A stretch of DNA of 64,000 nucleotides from Eublepharis macularius (taxonomy: Eukaryota > Chordata > Lepidosauria > Squamata > Eublepharidae). Within the stretch, counting starts at the first letter, position 1. Each line of letters opens with the position of its first letter. The translations under genes and the position numbers were made by a program. Where the stretch lies: assembly GCF_028583425.1 (NCBI RefSeq), contig NC_072807.1, positions 32,803,001 to 32,867,000 of the forward strand. Reading direction: 5' to 3'. Below are positions 63,057 to 64,000 of this stretch, piece by piece. The notes under the pieces were generated by a model. The model searched no databases and was not told the DNA's origin. It saw only the letters and a program-made list of their open reading frames with translations.

Positions 63057-63600
63057 TGAATGTATTGGCTCCTCTTGCCAAAGGAGAGAGGAGAAACAAG
63101 ACTGTGCCTGCCCAAATGCTTCCCTCCCTTCTGCCATGTCCTTCACTTTTTCAATCCAACCTGGAAGGGGGGAAAAAAGTATGGATAATTACGAAGGAGC
63201 AAAACTTTTTTTTTTTAAGTGAAGTGTTCAGGAAAGGAAGTGCTTGCTTCCCTTGTGAAATAACAGTTTGATATTAAAATATTCATTGGGTAGAAATCAG
63301 AATTGGAAATGAAGGTGGTGGATTTTCTGAACAAGGCAACAGCTGGGAGAACAGTGGGAAATAAAAAGGGGAGGCAGAGGGCCGTGCAAGTTTCATCTGG
63401 ACGCAAGACACATCGATCGGTTTCTTTCTCTCCCTTCAAAGGAAGAAGGCTACTTCATTACAAAGCTTCCTATGTACTGTTCGCCTCCCTGGTTTACATG
63501 CCCCAGTGCAGAGGCAGTGAACTGGGGAAGCCATTGCATCGATGAATACCGAAGAAGCAATTTGTTTCGTGCTTGCCGATTTACTGTCCTCCACCTGTCA
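63057..63600. other. Intergenic, no gene recognised
   Basis: T-rich and purine-rich runs only. Confidence 0.35.
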
Positions 63601-63689
63601 GCACATGGCATTGCCCTCTACTGAGTTAGGCCCATTGGTTCATCTGGCCCAGAATTCCGTGTTCATCTACGACAGTAAAATCAAACCAA

Positions 63690-63780
63690 AATCTGGTGTC
63701 ACCTTAAAGATCCTCAAAATTGATACCAGCATAAGCTTTTGTGAATTTGAGCTCACGTCATCAAGTGCAATGGAGAAGGT
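63690..63780 (+). repeat. PLE-type hairpin arm, diverged
   Basis: GGTGTCACCTTAAAGATCCT, CCAGCATAAGCTTTTGTGAA, GAGCTCACGTCATCAAGTGC keep the order of the 251 and 42517 copies. Confidence 0.6.
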
Positions 63781-63861
63781 AAATGTAAAGTGATGCACAT
63801 GAGGGTGGGGATGGGGTGGGGAATCCCAATTTTAAGTATAAGCTGAACTGACTGAAACTGA

Positions 63862-63979
63862 GGGCCAAGCTACAAGTGACGAATGACACTTGAACAGCAA
63901 GTGGATCAAGTGGAGGGCAAGTGAACAGGGAGAAATACACTTGCCATTCAAGTGTCGTTCGTCGCTTGTAGTTTGGCCC
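63862..63979. mobile_element. Short foldback MITE, GGGCCAAGC family (118 bp)
   Basis: The ends GGGCCAAGCTACAAGTGACG and GCTTGTAGTTTGGCCC, with TGA on both sides (63859-63861, 63980-63982). Confidence 0.92.
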
Positions 63980-64000
63980 TGAGAGAGGAAGAGACCTTGG

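Noticed and set aside
40764-64000. LOXL1, expected downstream of TBC1D21 from mammalian gene order
   Set aside because: No lysyl-oxidase-type exon could be found in the remaining 23 kb; it may lie beyond the window.

Overview
The window looks like intron-rich, repeat-laden nuclear DNA of a squamate reptile (lizard). The evidence is one clearly vertebrate, GT-AG spliced gene; CR1/L2-type LINE tails (including the ATTCTATG-type CR1 terminus); tRNA-derived and 5S-rRNA-derived SINEs of the kind abundant in squamates; Penelope-like elements (PLEs); and very many short DNA transposons (hAT type and foldback). Species cannot be fixed from the sequence. There are no bacterial-style operons, CRISPR arrays or phage genes.

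Gene content: a single protein-coding gene is supported, TBC1D21 (testis-type TBC/Rab-GAP protein), on the + strand from 5922 to 40763. Eleven coding exons join without any phase conflict into a predicted 332-residue protein. Ten exons (6999-40763) are strongly supported by protein similarity, splice sites and matching phases. The first (5922-5954) is proposed from a perfect Kozak start, a consensus donor and correct phase. A poly(A) signal overlaps the stop codon. No other gene was recognised upstream (1-5.9 kb) or downstream (40.8-64 kb).

Layout: 1-5.9 kb holds a PLE-like tail, SINEs, foldback elements and a 661-bp hAT element carrying a nested MITE. 5.9-40.8 kb is TBC1D21, whose introns are filled by insertions (an interrupted SINE at 19.9-21.0 kb, PLE hairpins with hammerhead-ribozyme motifs at 25.3 kb, an eight-unit 31-bp minisatellite at 31.5 kb, and a self-into-self hAT nest at 38.0-38.7 kb). 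40.8-64 kb is intergenic: a 5'-truncated PLE with RT and GIY-YIG coding remnants (43.7-45.0 kb), an L2/CR1-type LINE fragment (46.2-47.1 kb), a three-piece SINE (52.3-53.6 kb), a probable solo LTR (56.5-56.9 kb), a broken L1 ORF2 end (56.9-58.3 kb), a GC-rich hAT-type element that imitates a CpG island (58.6-59.3 kb) and a cluster of foldback elements (62.5-63.1 kb).

The most informative signal beyond the gene is the insertion archaeology. Target-site duplications (TSDs) read directly from the sequence define several non-autonomous DNA-transposon families: 8-bp TSDs with TAGGGTTGCC, CAGGGCTCATTT, CAGGGCTTTTTT, TAGAGATGGGC or TAGGGCCGGATC ends, and 3-bp TNA flanks with GAGCCAAGCTAC-like or GAGTCTC ends. 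There are two cases where two elements stand back to back sharing one target, giving three copies of the TSD.
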